A DNA stretch of 37,511 nucleotides, from the NCBI GenBank assembly GCA_964543275.1, contig CAZIWW010000004.1, forward strand, positions 1-37,511, read 5' to 3'. The notes beneath the pieces are model-generated. The model ran no database searches and was not told the DNA's origin. It saw only the letters and a list, made by a program, of their open reading frames with translations. Below, piece after piece: positions 6,890 to 14,994 of the stretch (positions are counted from its first letter, which is position 1; the number at the start of each line of letters is the position of its first letter). The translations under genes were made by a program, and so were the position numbers. This DNA comes from CAZIWW01 sp964543275. GTDB lineage: Bacteria > Patescibacteriota > Minisyncoccia > Moranbacterales > UBA11712.

Positions 6890-8248
6890 ATGAAAAATCT
6901 CGGCAAGATATCTCAAATAATTGGTCCCGTGGTGGATGTGGAATTCGAGCGGGATCTCCCGGCGATTTATAACGCGCTGGAAGTTTGTCTGGAAGGCGAT
7001 AAAAAGTTAATCTTGGAAACCCATCAGCACTTGGGCGGCAATAAAGTTCGCGCTGTGGCGATGGGTTCGACTGACGGACTGCGCCGGCAAATGGAAGTTA
7101 TTGACACAGGAGCGTCAATTTCTGTTCCGGTGGGGAAAGAAGTTTTAGGGAGAATGTTTAATCTGCTGGGCGAGCCGATTGACGGTATGGGAAAAGTAGA
7201 TGCGAAAAAGAGATATGCTATTCATCGACCAACGCCTGAATTTTCAAATCAGTCCACCAAAGTTGAGATTTTTGAAACAGGCATCAAAGTAATCGATCTT
7301 ATCTGTCCTTTTATAAAGGGCGGCAAGGTGGGGCTCTTCGGCGGAGCGGGAGTGGGCAAGACGGTAATTATCCAAGAGCTTATTCGAAATATCGCTTCGG
7401 AGCACGGCGGCTTTTCGGTTTTCGCAGGAGTTGGAGAGCGGACGCGAGAAGGAAATGACCTTTATCATGAGATGAAGGATTCCGGAGTTTTGGATAAAAC
7501 TACTTTGGTCTTTGGTCAGATGAACGAACCTCCCGGGGCTCGCCAGCGAGTTGGTCTTTCCGCTCTTTCGATGGCTGAATATTTTCGAGACGACGAAGGC
7601 AAAGACGTTCTGCTTTTCATTGATAACATTTTCCGTTTTACCCAGGCTGGCTCGGAAGTGTCGGCGTTGTTGGGGCGTATTCCTTCTGCTGTTGGTTATC
7701 AGCCGACTCTGGCCGAAGATATGGGAAGACTGCAGGAGAGAATTACCTCGACTAAAAAGGGATCGATCACTTCCGTCCAAGCGGTTTATGTTCCGGCTGA
7801 CGACTTGACCGACCCGGCGCCGGCTACAACTTTCGGACACCTTGACTCAACTGTAGTTCTGTCCCGACAGTTGACGGAACTTGGAATTTATCCGGCCGTG
7901 GATCCGCTGGACTCTACTTCCACTATTTTAGATCCCAAAATTGTCGGAGAGGATCATTATCAAGTTGCCCGTGGAGTGCAAAAAGTTTTGCAGAGATATA
8001 AAGAGCTTCAGGACATCATTGCCATTTTGGGAGTGGAAGAGTTAAGTGACGAGGACAAACTGACTGTGGCTCGGGCTCGCAAGATTCAGAAGTTTTTATC
8101 CCAGCCGTTCTTTGTGGCCGAGCAGTTTACCGGCACCGCGGGGAAGTATGTAAAACTTTCAGATACCATTAAGGACTTTAAAGAAATTTTAGACGGCAAG
8201 CACGACGACAAGCCCGAACAGGCGTTTTATATGAAGGGAGCGCTTTAG
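6890..8248 (+). CDS. atpD: F-type ATP synthase subunit beta (catalytic)
   Basis: The 452-residue catalytic subunit hydrolyses or synthesises ATP at the alpha/beta interfaces. Walker A is GGAGVGKT at 151-158, the catalytic glutamate lies in GVGERTREGND (Glu183), Walker B is DVLLFIDNIFRF, and the lever motif EELSDED is at 383-389. Length and order are normal. The spacer to atpC is only 35 bases and is the one atp junction without a long repeat, though AGCGC (8249-8253) can pair with GCGCT (8271-8275). Confidence 0.98.
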   Translation: MKNLGKISQIIGPVVDVEFERDLPAIYNALEVCLEGDKKLILETHQHLGGNKVRAVAMGSTDGLRRQMEVIDTGASISVPVGKEVLGRMFNLLGEPIDGMGKVDAKKRYAIHRPTPEFSNQSTKVEIFETGIKVIDLICPFIKGGKVGLFGGAGVGKTVIIQELIRNIASEHGGFSVFAGVGERTREGNDLYHEMKDSGVLDKTTLVFGQMNEPPGARQRVGLSALSMAEYFRDDEGKDVLLFIDNIFRFTQAGSEVSALLGRIPSAVGYQPTLAEDMGRLQERITSTKKGSITSVQAVYVPADDLTDPAPATTFGHLDSTVVLSRQLTELGIYPAVDPLDSTSTILDPKIVGEDHYQVARGVQKVLQRYKELQDIIAILGVEELSDEDKLTVARARKIQKFLSQPFFVAEQFTGTAGKYVKLSDTIKDFKEILDGKHDDKPEQAFYMKGAL

Positions 8249-8283
8249 AGCGCGGGTTAAACACAAATTTGCGCTATATAAAT

Positions 8284-8721
8284 ATGTCTAGAATAAGATT
8301 TAAAATAATCACTCCCGAACGCATCGTCTTTGAGGATGAAGTTGATCAGGCTACCCTTCCTACAGCCGAAGGTGAAATTACCGTTTTGCCAAATCACATT
8401 CCGCTTATTTCTGTTCTAAAATCGGGAGAGCTGATAGTTAAAAAAGGCGGGGAAGAAATAGATATTGCTGTCTCTGGCGGAATCATTGAAGTGCAGAATA
8501 ATGAGATCACAATTTTGGCTGATACGGCAGAGCGAGCCGAGGAAATCGATGTTAAGCGAGCCGAAGAAGCCAAGAAGAGAGCAGAGGAGCTCAAAAGCAA
8601 AAGAATCTTGGCTGACGAGACTCAATATGCGATAGTGGCGGCCAACCTTGAAAAAAATCTTGCGCGGATAAAAGTGGCTCAAAAGTATATGAGAAGAAAA
8701 GGAATGAGAATTAGTGGATGA
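8284..8721 (+). CDS. atpC: F-type ATP synthase subunit epsilon
   Basis: The 145-residue rotor subunit has an N-terminal beta-sandwich (RFKIITPERIVFEDEVDQAT, LPTAEGEITVLPNHIPLIS) and a C-terminal pair of helices rich in Ala/Glu/Lys (EEIDVKRAEEAKKRAEELKS). The ATG at 8284 gives the usual epsilon start; a TTG five codons upstream is less likely. It is the last gene of the operon; the next 205 bases carry a promoter and palindrome for the next gene. Confidence 0.95.
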   Translation: MSRIRFKIITPERIVFEDEVDQATLPTAEGEITVLPNHIPLISVLKSGELIVKKGGEEIDIAVSGGIIEVQNNEITILADTAERAEEIDVKRAEEAKKRAEELKSKRILADETQYAIVAANLEKNLARIKVAQKYMRRKGMRISG

Positions 8722-8852
8722 TAGCGAGAATGCCGGGTTTTAAAAGGATAAAAATTTTCTTAAAATAAAACGGATGGTGCTGGAGCGATGACTAGTTTCT
8801 CTGAAGTGGCTTAAAGCAATTAATGAAATTAACCAAAAGAGAATCAGATGCT

Positions 8853-8898
8853 TATAATCCGCGCTCTGTTTGCGTGTAATCCAGTAATCTAGTATACT
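8853..8898 (+). promoter_or_regulatory. Candidate promoters before the TrpR-like gene
   Basis: A consensus TATAAT lies at 8853-8858 with only a weak -35 (TTAACC, 8829-8834). A second pair, TTGCGT (8870-8875), 17 bases, TATACT (8893-8898), places its -10 inside the palindrome at 8878-8903. That is the arrangement expected for an operator overlapping a promoter. Confidence 0.45.
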
Positions 8899-8903
8899 GG
8901 ATT
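8878..8903. promoter_or_regulatory. Palindrome, copy 1: candidate operator of the TrpR-like regulator
   Basis: Perfect 9-bp arms AATCCAGTA/TACTGGATT surround ATCTAGTA. The CTAG core is also found in the E. coli Trp operator. The 26-bp site is repeated identically at 9363-9388, and the core CTAGTATACTG recurs at 12100-12110. Confidence 0.55.
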
Positions 8904-8926
8904 GTGTAATTATTGAGGGCAAAATT

Positions 8927-9355
8927 ATGGCGGGGAAAGTGAAATATCACGAGCTATCAGAACTCGAAAGAAAAAAATTCCTCGGGGAGTTTTATACCAT
9001 GGTTTCTCTTCTAAGAAGCAGAGAAGAGGTTAAAAGCTTTTTTAAGGACCTTCTAACTCTTAGCGAGGCCGTAATGATTTCGCGGAGAATCCAGATAGCC
9101 AAGATGCTTCTCGGAGGGCATACGTATAGCGATATCAAAAAGAAATTGAAAGTGGGAGGCGGAACCATCAATCAAGTTGAAAGATGGCTAAATAATGGAT
9201 TTGGCGGATATAAAAAGATAATTAAGCGATGCCAAAGCAATTATGATAGAAAAACCTTTTCAGAAATAGAAGACGCTCCTTTTTCACTTAAGAGAATAAG
9301 AAGAAAATATCCTCTGCATTTTCTTTTAATAAATTTACTTGAAAAGGAAAAATAG
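8927..9355 (+). CDS. TrpR-like (YerC/YecD family) DNA-binding regulator
   Basis: The 142-residue protein has a TrpR/YerC-type helical core: FYTMVSLLRSREEVKSFFKDLLTLSE, then a helix-turn-helix around SRRIQIAKMLLGGHTYSDIK and VGGGTINQVERWLNN. YerC/YecD proteins are about 100 residues, so the last 45 (GGYKKIIKRCQSNYDRK to the end) are a basic C-terminal extension. Family members bind palindromic DNA, and TrpR uses tryptophan as corepressor; no ligand can be assigned here. The gene stands between two identical 26-bp palindromes, which suggests autoregulation and possibly control of leuS just downstream (inference). It starts with ATG, no strong Shine-Dalgarno. Confidence 0.88.
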   Translation: MAGKVKYHELSELERKKFLGEFYTMVSLLRSREEVKSFFKDLLTLSEAVMISRRIQIAKMLLGGHTYSDIKKKLKVGGGTINQVERWLNNGFGGYKKIIKRCQSNYDRKTFSEIEDAPFSLKRIRRKYPLHFLLINLLEKEK

Positions 9356-9362
9356 TTTTGCC

Positions 9363-9388
9363 AATCCAGTAATCTAGTATACTGGATT
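9363..9388. promoter_or_regulatory. Palindrome, copy 2, between the TrpR-like gene and leuS
   Basis: This is identical over 26 bases to 8878-8903 and begins eight bases after the regulator's stop codon. It includes TATACT (9378-9383), a possible -10 box. It lies 97 bases upstream of the leuS start. Confidence 0.55.
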
Positions 9389-9485
9389 AAAGTTTTAATT
9401 CCGGAAGATGGCTTGTGCGGTGTTGCAAACTTCTTGATGGAGTCTTCTAGACGGGCTAGGATTAGAAAGTGAAGTAATTAAGATT

Positions 9486-12062
9486 ATGGAAAAATATAAT
9501 CCAAGAAAAATCGAAAAGAAATGGCAGAAGAAATGGGCCGAAAGCGGGATTTATAAGAATTATAAAAGACCGAAGAAATTTTACGCTTTGGATATGTTTC
9601 CCTATCCGTCGGGAGAAGGTCTGCATGTGGGACATACTAAAGGATATGTTGCCACTGATGTAGTTTCTCGGTTTAAAATGCTTCAGGGCTTTAGCGTGCT
9701 GCATCCTATGGGCTGGGACGCTTTTGGCTTGCCGGCGGAGAATTATGCCATCAAACATAAAATTCATCCCGAAAAAGCAGTTAGGAAAAATATTGTCACT
9801 TTTAAAAAGCAATTGAAAAAGTTTGGTTTTACTTATGATTGGAGTCGCGAGATTAACACCACTGATCCAAACTATTACAAATGGACGCAGTGGATTTTTT
9901 TACAGATGTTTAAAAAAGGATTGGCTTATGAATCGGACGAGCCGGTAAACTGGTGTCCCAGCTGTAAAACGGTTTTGGCTAACGAAGACTTGGAGAACGG
10001 AAAATGCGAGCGATGCGGGACGCAAGTCAAGCGGAAGAAGATGAGGCAGTGGGTTTTAAAAATGACTGATTACGCTAACAGACTGCTGGAAGATTTGGAT
10101 AAAGAAAATCTGAATTGGGAGAAGTCCATCGCAGAACAACAGAAGAATTGGATTGGAAAGTCGGAAGGAGCGGTGGTTAAGTTCAAAGTTCAAAGTTCAA
10201 AGTTCAAAGTTAAGGAAGACTATTTTTTAGAAGCGTTTACCACGCGGCTGGACACTATCTTCGGATGCACTTACTGCGTGGTGGCGCCGGAACATCCAAT
10301 TATCAGGAATCAGGAATCAGGAATCAGGAATTATGGAGAAGTTAAAAAATATATCGAGCAAGCTAGTAAAAAAACGGAATTACAGAGAACTGATTTAGCC
10401 AAAGAAAAGACGGGTGTGAAGCTGAAAGGCATAAAAGCAATTAATCCTTTTAATGGAGAAGCGATCCCGATTTTCGTGGCGGATTATATTTTGGGAAGCT
10501 ATGGCACCGGAGCGGTAATGGCCGTGCCGGCGCACGACGAGCGGGATTGGGAGTTTGCGAGAAAATATAAGTTGCCGGTTAAGAAAGTTATAATTTCTGG
10601 AGCTCAAAGCTCAAAGCTCAAAATTCAAAGCCACGGCGTAGAGCCAAAAGCTATTAAAGGAACTTTTATCAAAGATGGATTTTTGATTAATTCAGATAAA
10701 TATTCCGGTCTAACTTCTCAAAAAGCTCGCCAAGAAATGACCGAATGGCTTAAGAAGAGAAAGTTGGGTGGTCCAAAAGTTACTTACAAGATGCGTGACT
10801 GGGTATTCTCAAGGCAGAGATATTGGGGGGAGCCGATACCGCTTGTTTTTTGTTCCGCGTGTAAAGAACAAGCAAGAAATTCGAAATTCGAAATTCGAAA
10901 TTCGAAATTTAGCAAGGGTGAGCTTTTGAATCACGGTTGGGTAGCGATACCAGAGAAGGAATTGCCTGTTGAATTGCCTAAGGTTGAGAGCTACAAACCT
11001 ACCGGGACGGGCGAGTCGCCGCTGGCTAATATTAAAAATTGGGTGACTGTTAAATGTCCCAAATGCGGCGGACCGGCGAGAAGAGAGACCAACACTATGC
11101 CGCAGTGGGCAGGCTCCTGCTGGTATTACCTCGCATATTTGATGCGAGGAATTTCCAATTTCCAATTTCCAATTTCCAAATATAGAGGAGAATTTAATAA
11201 ATGGCTACCGGTTGATCTTTATGTCGGCGGCGCGGAACACGCCACCCGCCATCTTTTGTACGCTCGTTTTTGGCATAAGTTTTTATACGACATCGGCGTG
11301 GTTTCAACCAAAGAGCCGTTTAAGAAGCTGGTCAATGTCGGTCTTATCAATGCCGAGGACGGAAGAAAGATGTCCAAGCGCTGGAATAATGTTATTAATC
11401 CGGACGATATGATTAAAAAGTTCGGGGCAGATTCAGTGCGATTATATGAAATGTTTATGGGACCGTTCACGCAAAGCATTTCTTGGAACACAAAAGGAGT
11501 GGTTGGAATGAGGAGGTTTTTGGAGAGAGTATGGAAATTGAAATCCCAAATCCCAAATCCAAAATCCAAAATAAATCCAAAATCCAAAATCCAAAATCCA
11601 AAAATTGATTCGCTTCTGCATAAGACAATTAAGAAAGTTACCGAAGATATTAAAAGCTTTCGTTTTAACACTGCAATCAGCGCTTTAATGATTTTGCTGA
11701 ATGAGCTTGAGAAACAAAATACAGTATACTTGGCACATTATACCTTATACTTAATTCTCCTTTCTCCTTTCGCTCCCCACATTACCGAGGAGTTGTGGTC
11801 GCGTATGGGACATAAGCGCTCGATATTTTTAGAGAAGTGGCCGGAGTACGATCCCAAATTGATAAAGGAAAAAGAAATTGATTTAGTGGTTCAAATCAGA
11901 GGGAGAGTGCGTGACCAGATAAAAGTTTCTACAGGCGTAGGCGAAGAGGAAGCTAAAGAAATAGCGCTTCGGAGCGAAAAAGTAAGAAAACATATCCCGG
12001 ACGAAAAAGAAATAAAGAAGATAGTTTTCGTAAAGGATAAACTTATTAATTTTGTGGTTTAA
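9486..12062 (+). CDS. leuS: Leucyl-tRNA synthetase with six in-frame repeat insertions
   Basis: The 858-residue class I synthetase charges tRNA-Leu. The HIGH motif is HVGH in PYPSGEGLHVGHTKGY and the KMSKS motif is KMSKR in DGRKMSKRWNN. The CP1 editing domain (about 220-415) includes the GTGAVMAVPAHDERD signature, and a zinc-binding CPSC...CERC cluster lies near 155-178. Six short low-complexity segments interrupt it at residues about 232-242, 273-282, 373-382, 465-474, 556-565 and 686-707, each encoded by a different tandem heptamer. They fall between conserved blocks, in positions likely to be surface loops, and every catalytic motif is intact, so the enzyme is probably functional. Confidence 0.97.
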   Translation: MEKYNPRKIEKKWQKKWAESGIYKNYKRPKKFYALDMFPYPSGEGLHVGHTKGYVATDVVSRFKMLQGFSVLHPMGWDAFGLPAENYAIKHKIHPEKAVRKNIVTFKKQLKKFGFTYDWSREINTTDPNYYKWTQWIFLQMFKKGLAYESDEPVNWCPSCKTVLANEDLENGKCERCGTQVKRKKMRQWVLKMTDYANRLLEDLDKENLNWEKSIAEQQKNWIGKSEGAVVKFKVQSSKFKVKEDYFLEAFTTRLDTIFGCTYCVVAPEHPIIRNQESGIRNYGEVKKYIEQASKKTELQRTDLAKEKTGVKLKGIKAINPFNGEAIPIFVADYILGSYGTGAVMAVPAHDERDWEFARKYKLPVKKVIISGAQSSKLKIQSHGVEPKAIKGTFIKDGFLINSDKYSGLTSQKARQEMTEWLKKRKLGGPKVTYKMRDWVFSRQRYWGEPIPLVFCSACKEQARNSKFEIRNSKFSKGELLNHGWVAIPEKELPVELPKVESYKPTGTGESPLANIKNWVTVKCPKCGGPARRETNTMPQWAGSCWYYLAYLMRGISNFQFPISKYRGEFNKWLPVDLYVGGAEHATRHLLYARFWHKFLYDIGVVSTKEPFKKLVNVGLINAEDGRKMSKRWNNVINPDDMIKKFGADSVRLYEMFMGPFTQSISWNTKGVVGMRRFLERVWKLKSQIPNPKSKINPKSKIQNPKIDSLLHKTIKKVTEDIKSFRFNTAISALMILLNELEKQNTVYLAHYTLYLILLSPFAPHITEELWSRMGHKRSIFLEKWPEYDPKLIKEKEIDLVVQIRGRVRDQIKVSTGVGEEEAKEIALRSEKVRKHIPDEKEIKKIVFVKDKLINFVV
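10181..10211 (+). repeat. In-gene heptamer array 1 (GTTCAAA x 4.4) in leuS
   Basis: Four full copies of GTTCAAA plus GTT encode VKFKVQSSKFKVKE in the editing domain. The array has no stop in any forward frame; its reverse complement would contain TGA. Confidence 0.9.
10304..10331 (+). repeat. In-gene heptamer array 2 (CAGGAAT x 4) in leuS
   Basis: Four perfect copies encode RNQESGIRNY in the editing domain. The reverse orientation would introduce a TGA stop. Confidence 0.9.
10602..10630 (+). repeat. In-gene heptamer array 3 (GCTCAAA x 3 + ATTCAAA) in leuS
   Basis: The array encodes AQSSKLKIQSHG at the far end of the editing domain. The reverse orientation would introduce a TGA stop. Confidence 0.9.
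10880..10907 (+). repeat. In-gene heptamer array 4 (TTCGAAA x 4) in leuS
   Basis: Four perfect copies encode RNSKFEIRNSKFSKG. The unit is almost self-complementary (TTCGAA core) and is open in both orientations. Confidence 0.9.
11151..11178 (+). repeat. In-gene heptamer array 5 (ATTTCCA x 4) in leuS
   Basis: Four perfect copies encode ISNFQFPISKY, between the WAGSCWYYLAYL block and the following catalytic-core segment. Confidence 0.9.
11541..11606 (+). repeat. In-gene heptamer array 6 (CCCAAAT/TCCAAAA) in leuS
   Basis: About nine degenerate copies encode QIPNPKSKINPKSKIQNPK after the KMSKR region, at the junction to the anticodon-binding helices. It is the longest array in the gene, and the unit is open in both orientations. 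Confidence 0.9.
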
Positions 12063-12063
12063 G

Positions 12064-12116
12064 TTCTTGCTTGATGCAAGAAACAGAGTTTTCAGTATAC
12101 TAGTATACTGAAAACT
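12064..12116. promoter_or_regulatory. Hairpin plus perfect 30-bp palindrome after leuS
   Basis: TTCTTGC/GCAAGAA with a 5-base loop (12064-12082) is followed by a perfect 30-bp palindrome at 12087-12116 centred on CTAG (half-site AGTTTTCAGTATACT). It shares the core CTAGTATACTG with the two palindromes around the TrpR-like gene and contains two TATACT -10-like boxes. It could be a third operator or a hairpin separating leuS from the next gene. Confidence 0.55.
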
Positions 12117-12153
12117 GAAGAACTATAACACTTAAGTTTTAGGGAAGCGTTTT

Positions 12154-12858
12154 ATGCGAGAGAAAAAAAATCGAATAACACAGGCCGTTATTCTGGCGGC
12201 TGGCAAGGGAACTAGAATGCGGCCGCTGACTTATAAAATTCCAAAGCCGATGCTGCCGATTAAAGGAAAACCTCTGCTAGAGTATACATTAGAATCGCTA
12301 CCGGATCAGATTGAGGAAATAATTTTGGTTGTTAATTACCTTGGCGAGCAGATTAAAAGCCATTTCAAAAATAGCCGCCAAGGCAAAAAAATTACTTATG
12401 TCAGGCACGATGAGCTGGATGGAACTGGCGGAGCGGTTTACTGCGCAAAGGATCTTTTAAAAGGTAATTTTTTAGTTTTAAACGGAGACGATTTGTATTT
12501 TAAGCCCGATTTAGAAAAACTTATCCGGGAAAAGCTGGCTGTTTTAGCTTACGAAGTGGAAGATCCGACGAAGTACGGGGTTTTAAAAACTGACGAAGAA
12601 GGGAATTTGGTTGATGTTATAGAAAAACCCAAAACGAAAGAATTTAGACTTATTAACACCGGCGCTTTCGCCCTTACGCGAGAATTTTTCAATTATGAGC
12701 TGGTTTCCATCGGTGGCGGAGAATACGGTCTTCCGCAAACACTAGCTAAAATGGCAGATAAATGTAAGATTAAAGTGGTGCCAGCCAAACAGTGGCTTCC
12801 AGTTGGATGTCCCGAGGATCTTAAAAAAGCCGAAGAAGCTATAGTTAACTTTGTGTAG
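12154..12858 (+). CDS. Sugar-1-phosphate nucleotidyltransferase
   Basis: The 234-residue NTP_transferase-family enzyme joins a sugar-1-phosphate to a nucleotide. The N-terminal nucleotide loop is AVILAAGKGTRMRPLT, the lysine motif IPKPMLPIKGKPLLEY follows, NGDDLYF supplies the metal-binding aspartates, and IEKP plus NTGAFALT are the sugar-contact motifs. It lacks the C-terminal left-handed beta-helix of GlmU, so it is a single-domain RmlA/GlmU-N-like enzyme; the exact sugar is not decided by sequence. A reasonable ribosome-binding match, AGGGAA, lies about nine bases before ATG. The next gene starts six bases after its stop. Confidence 0.9.
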   Translation: MREKKNRITQAVILAAGKGTRMRPLTYKIPKPMLPIKGKPLLEYTLESLPDQIEEIILVVNYLGEQIKSHFKNSRQGKKITYVRHDELDGTGGAVYCAKDLLKGNFLVLNGDDLYFKPDLEKLIREKLAVLAYEVEDPTKYGVLKTDEEGNLVDVIEKPKTKEFRLINTGAFALTREFFNYELVSIGGGEYGLPQTLAKMADKCKIKVVPAKQWLPVGCPEDLKKAEEAIVNFV

Positions 12859-12864
12859 CATTAC

Positions 12865-13821
12865 ATGAAAACAAAGGTAATATTTTTGACATGCATTTTA
12901 CTTACGGCGTTGTTCTTTGCTGACGCGCGGCGGGCAGAGGCCGCAACCTACGATTTATATGTTGACAAAAATAGCGGCGAGTCTGCTGAAGACGGCAGTC
13001 AGCAGTATCCCTTTAAAACAATCGGATCGGCTTTGGATTATATTATAGGTAACAATCTCAAAAACAAAAAAGTGTTTATTAAAAATGGAGAATATAAAGA
13101 ATCGGTGACTCTGGTTAACAACACCAGCTTGTACGGCGAGAGCCGCAAGGGAGTGGTGATAAACGCCAAAGATGAAAAGTATGGTATCCGTTTCAGTTCG
13201 ACCAAAAGCAAGATTAAGAAAATAACTGTCAAGGGCGGCAGAACTAATCTTAAGGTTAGCAAGAAATCTAAAGTGACTGTAAGCAAATGCAGCATTAGCA
13301 AAGCTCGCTCAAACGGGATAAAAATTAATCACAGCAAGTCAGCAGATCGTTATAAATTTGTTTTGCGAGACAGTTCTGTTAAAAAAAGCGGAAAAAGAGG
13401 CCTATATATCTTTAAGCGAAAGATAGAAATAGTTGACAGCAAGATTGCTGACAGTGACGAGGAAGGAATAGATATGCATAAGGGTGTCAGGGGCAAGATA
13501 AAAAATAATAACATTATTGGAAATGGCGAAAGCGGAATTGAAACTGGCTTCGACAGGACGAAACTTAAGATTAAAAGCAATAAGATAAAAAGCAATAAAT
13601 CTTCGGGGATTAGCATTCAGTTTCGTTCTTTAGCCGGGAACGGAGAAATTATTCTTGAGAAAAATAAACTTTCCGGCAACAAAAAGTGGGGGGTGCGATA
13701 CGCTAATTACATTGGCCATGGTTATGGAGGCAAGGCTTTCCAAAAGTTGGTTACGGAGTCGGTTGAGCTTATTAACAACACCATTGCCAATAACAAAAAG
13801 GGAGAAGTTTACTATCAATGA
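12865..13821 (+). CDS. Secreted right-handed beta-helix repeat protein
   Basis: The 318-residue protein begins with a signal peptide (residues 1-27: MKTKVIFLTCILLTALFFAD, cleavage likely after RRAEAA). Next comes a DUF1565/pectate-lyase-like opening, YDLYVDKNSGESAEDGSQQY and PFKTIGSALDYI, then many short repeats with NG/SG turns (NNIIGNGESGIETG, SNKSSGISIQF) expected for a parallel beta-helix. It is probably extracellular, perhaps binding or cleaving polysaccharide, but no catalytic motif can be assigned. The C-terminal residues YYQ and the TGA stop merge with the heptamer array that follows. It is tightly linked to the nucleotidyltransferase. Confidence 0.85.
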   Translation: MKTKVIFLTCILLTALFFADARRAEAATYDLYVDKNSGESAEDGSQQYPFKTIGSALDYIIGNNLKNKKVFIKNGEYKESVTLVNNTSLYGESRKGVVINAKDEKYGIRFSSTKSKIKKITVKGGRTNLKVSKKSKVTVSKCSISKARSNGIKINHSKSADRYKFVLRDSSVKKSGKRGLYIFKRKIEIVDSKIADSDEEGIDMHKGVRGKIKNNNIIGNGESGIETGFDRTKLKIKSNKIKSNKSSGISIQFRSLAGNGEIILEKNKLSGNKKWGVRYANYIGHGYGGKAFQKLVTESVELINNTIANNKKGEVYYQ

Positions 13822-13962
13822 TCAGTGATCAGTGAACAATGAACAATGATCAATGATCAATGATCAATGATCAATAGAATGAAATTAAACAGGACTGCTT
13901 TTTACTGATCGCTTGCCATTGTTTATTATTCATTGATCTTTAGTTACTGATCGCTGAAAACT
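13817..13962. repeat. GATCAGT/GAACAAT/GATCAAT heptamer hairpin
   Basis: The left arm (13817-13875) is tandem GATCAGT, GAACAAT and GATCAAT. The right arm (about 13904-13956) reads ACTGATCGCTTG...TTCATTGATC...TTACTGATCGCTG and is roughly complementary. Every unit contains TGA in one phase, and the upstream gene's stop codon is part of the array. The same family occurs at 33553-33595, 35513-35629 and 37391-37466. Confidence 0.9.
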
Positions 13963-14991
13963 ATGAAGCCTAAAAACATTGTTACCATCGGCGGAGGCAC
14001 CGGAAGCTTTGTTTTACTTTCCGGGCTTAGAAAGTATCCGGTTAATATCTCGGCTGTTGTTTCTATGGCTGACGACGGAGGATCAACGGGTGTTCTGCGG
14101 GACGAGTTGGGGGTCTTGCCGCCGGGGGATATTCGTCAGTGCCTAGTAGCTTTGTCTGACTCTTCGCAAACATTGCGGGAGCTTATGAATTATCGGTTTG
14201 GAAGCGGGAAACTTAAGGGTCATAATTTCGGCAATCTTCTGCTTTCAGCTCTGGAAAAAATAAATGGAAGTTTTTCAAAAGGTGTCGAAGAAGCCGGCAA
14301 AATTTTAAATGTCAAAGGCGAGGTTATTCCGGTTACGGAAGATAATATATCACTGCGGATGGAGCTTAAGAATGGGAAGTTGTTAAAGGGGGAGCATGAG
14401 ATCAATCTTAATTTTTCGATCGAAAAAATTGGTATTAAAAAATATTATCTTAAGCCAAAAGCTAAACCCAATCCCAGAGCCATTAAGAAAATATTAGAAG
14501 CGGATGTGATCGTAATTGGTCCGGGCAATCATTACTGCAGTGTTTTGCCAAATCTTCTAGTTGATGGAATTAGCAAGGCTATAAACAAGTCAAGAGCCAG
14601 AGTTATTTATAACTGCAACTTTGTCAATAAAAAGGGTCACACTGAAAAGTTTAATCTGGATGATTATGCCGATGCGGTGAATCGGGCGCTGGGAAAGAAC
14701 AGGATTAACTTCGTGACTTACAACACTAAAAAGCCTTTTAGAAAACTTGTTGCTAAATATCGGCGCAAGGGGGAAAGATTGGTCGAGTTCCATGAAGGTA
14801 GTTGCGGGGGTCGCAGCTATAAAGTTGTTAAGGCTGATCTTTTGAGTTTGCGGACGCCTAAATTTTCCGGAAACGACACCATTTCGCATATGAGGTCGCT
14901 TATTCGTCACGACTCCGGCAAATTAGCCAAGCTTATTATGCTCATTGCCGAACTGGGAAGCTATGAAAATATTATTAAAGAGATAGTCTAA
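13963..14991 (+). CDS. yvcK: YvcK/CofD-like gluconeogenesis/envelope factor
   Basis: The 342-residue protein has the YvcK signatures: GGGTGSFVLLSGLRKYP at the N-terminus, SMADDGGSTGVLRDELG, LPPGDIRQCLVALS, GHNFGNLLL and VIGPGNHYCSVLPNLLV. In Bacillus, YvcK binds UDP-sugars and regulates glucosamine-6-phosphate and peptidoglycan precursor supply. That fits its place three genes before glmS. Two small insertions relative to the family are not obvious. The HAD gene starts three bases after the stop, so the pair is probably co-translated. Confidence 0.93.
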   Translation: MKPKNIVTIGGGTGSFVLLSGLRKYPVNISAVVSMADDGGSTGVLRDELGVLPPGDIRQCLVALSDSSQTLRELMNYRFGSGKLKGHNFGNLLLSALEKINGSFSKGVEEAGKILNVKGEVIPVTEDNISLRMELKNGKLLKGEHEINLNFSIEKIGIKKYYLKPKAKPNPRAIKKILEADVIVIGPGNHYCSVLPNLLVDGISKAINKSRARVIYNCNFVNKKGHTEKFNLDDYADAVNRALGKNRINFVTYNTKKPFRKLVAKYRRKGERLVEFHEGSCGGRSYKVVKADLLSLRTPKFSGNDTISHMRSLIRHDSGKLAKLIMLIAELGSYENIIKEIV

Positions 14992-14994
14992 TTT

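Noticed and set aside
9389..9485. T-box leader controlling leuS
   Set aside because: The T-box sequence (AGGGTGGNACCGCG) is absent and the leader is too short.
11219..11671. Minus-strand open frame over leuS (150 codons)
   Set aside because: It is a shadow of leuS, kept open partly because the TCCAAAA repeat is stop-free in both orientations. It has no recognisable domain.
13817..13875. CRISPR array
   Set aside because: The units are 7 bases and directly adjacent, with no spacers. This is a simple tandem repeat. No CRISPR array or cas gene was seen in the window.
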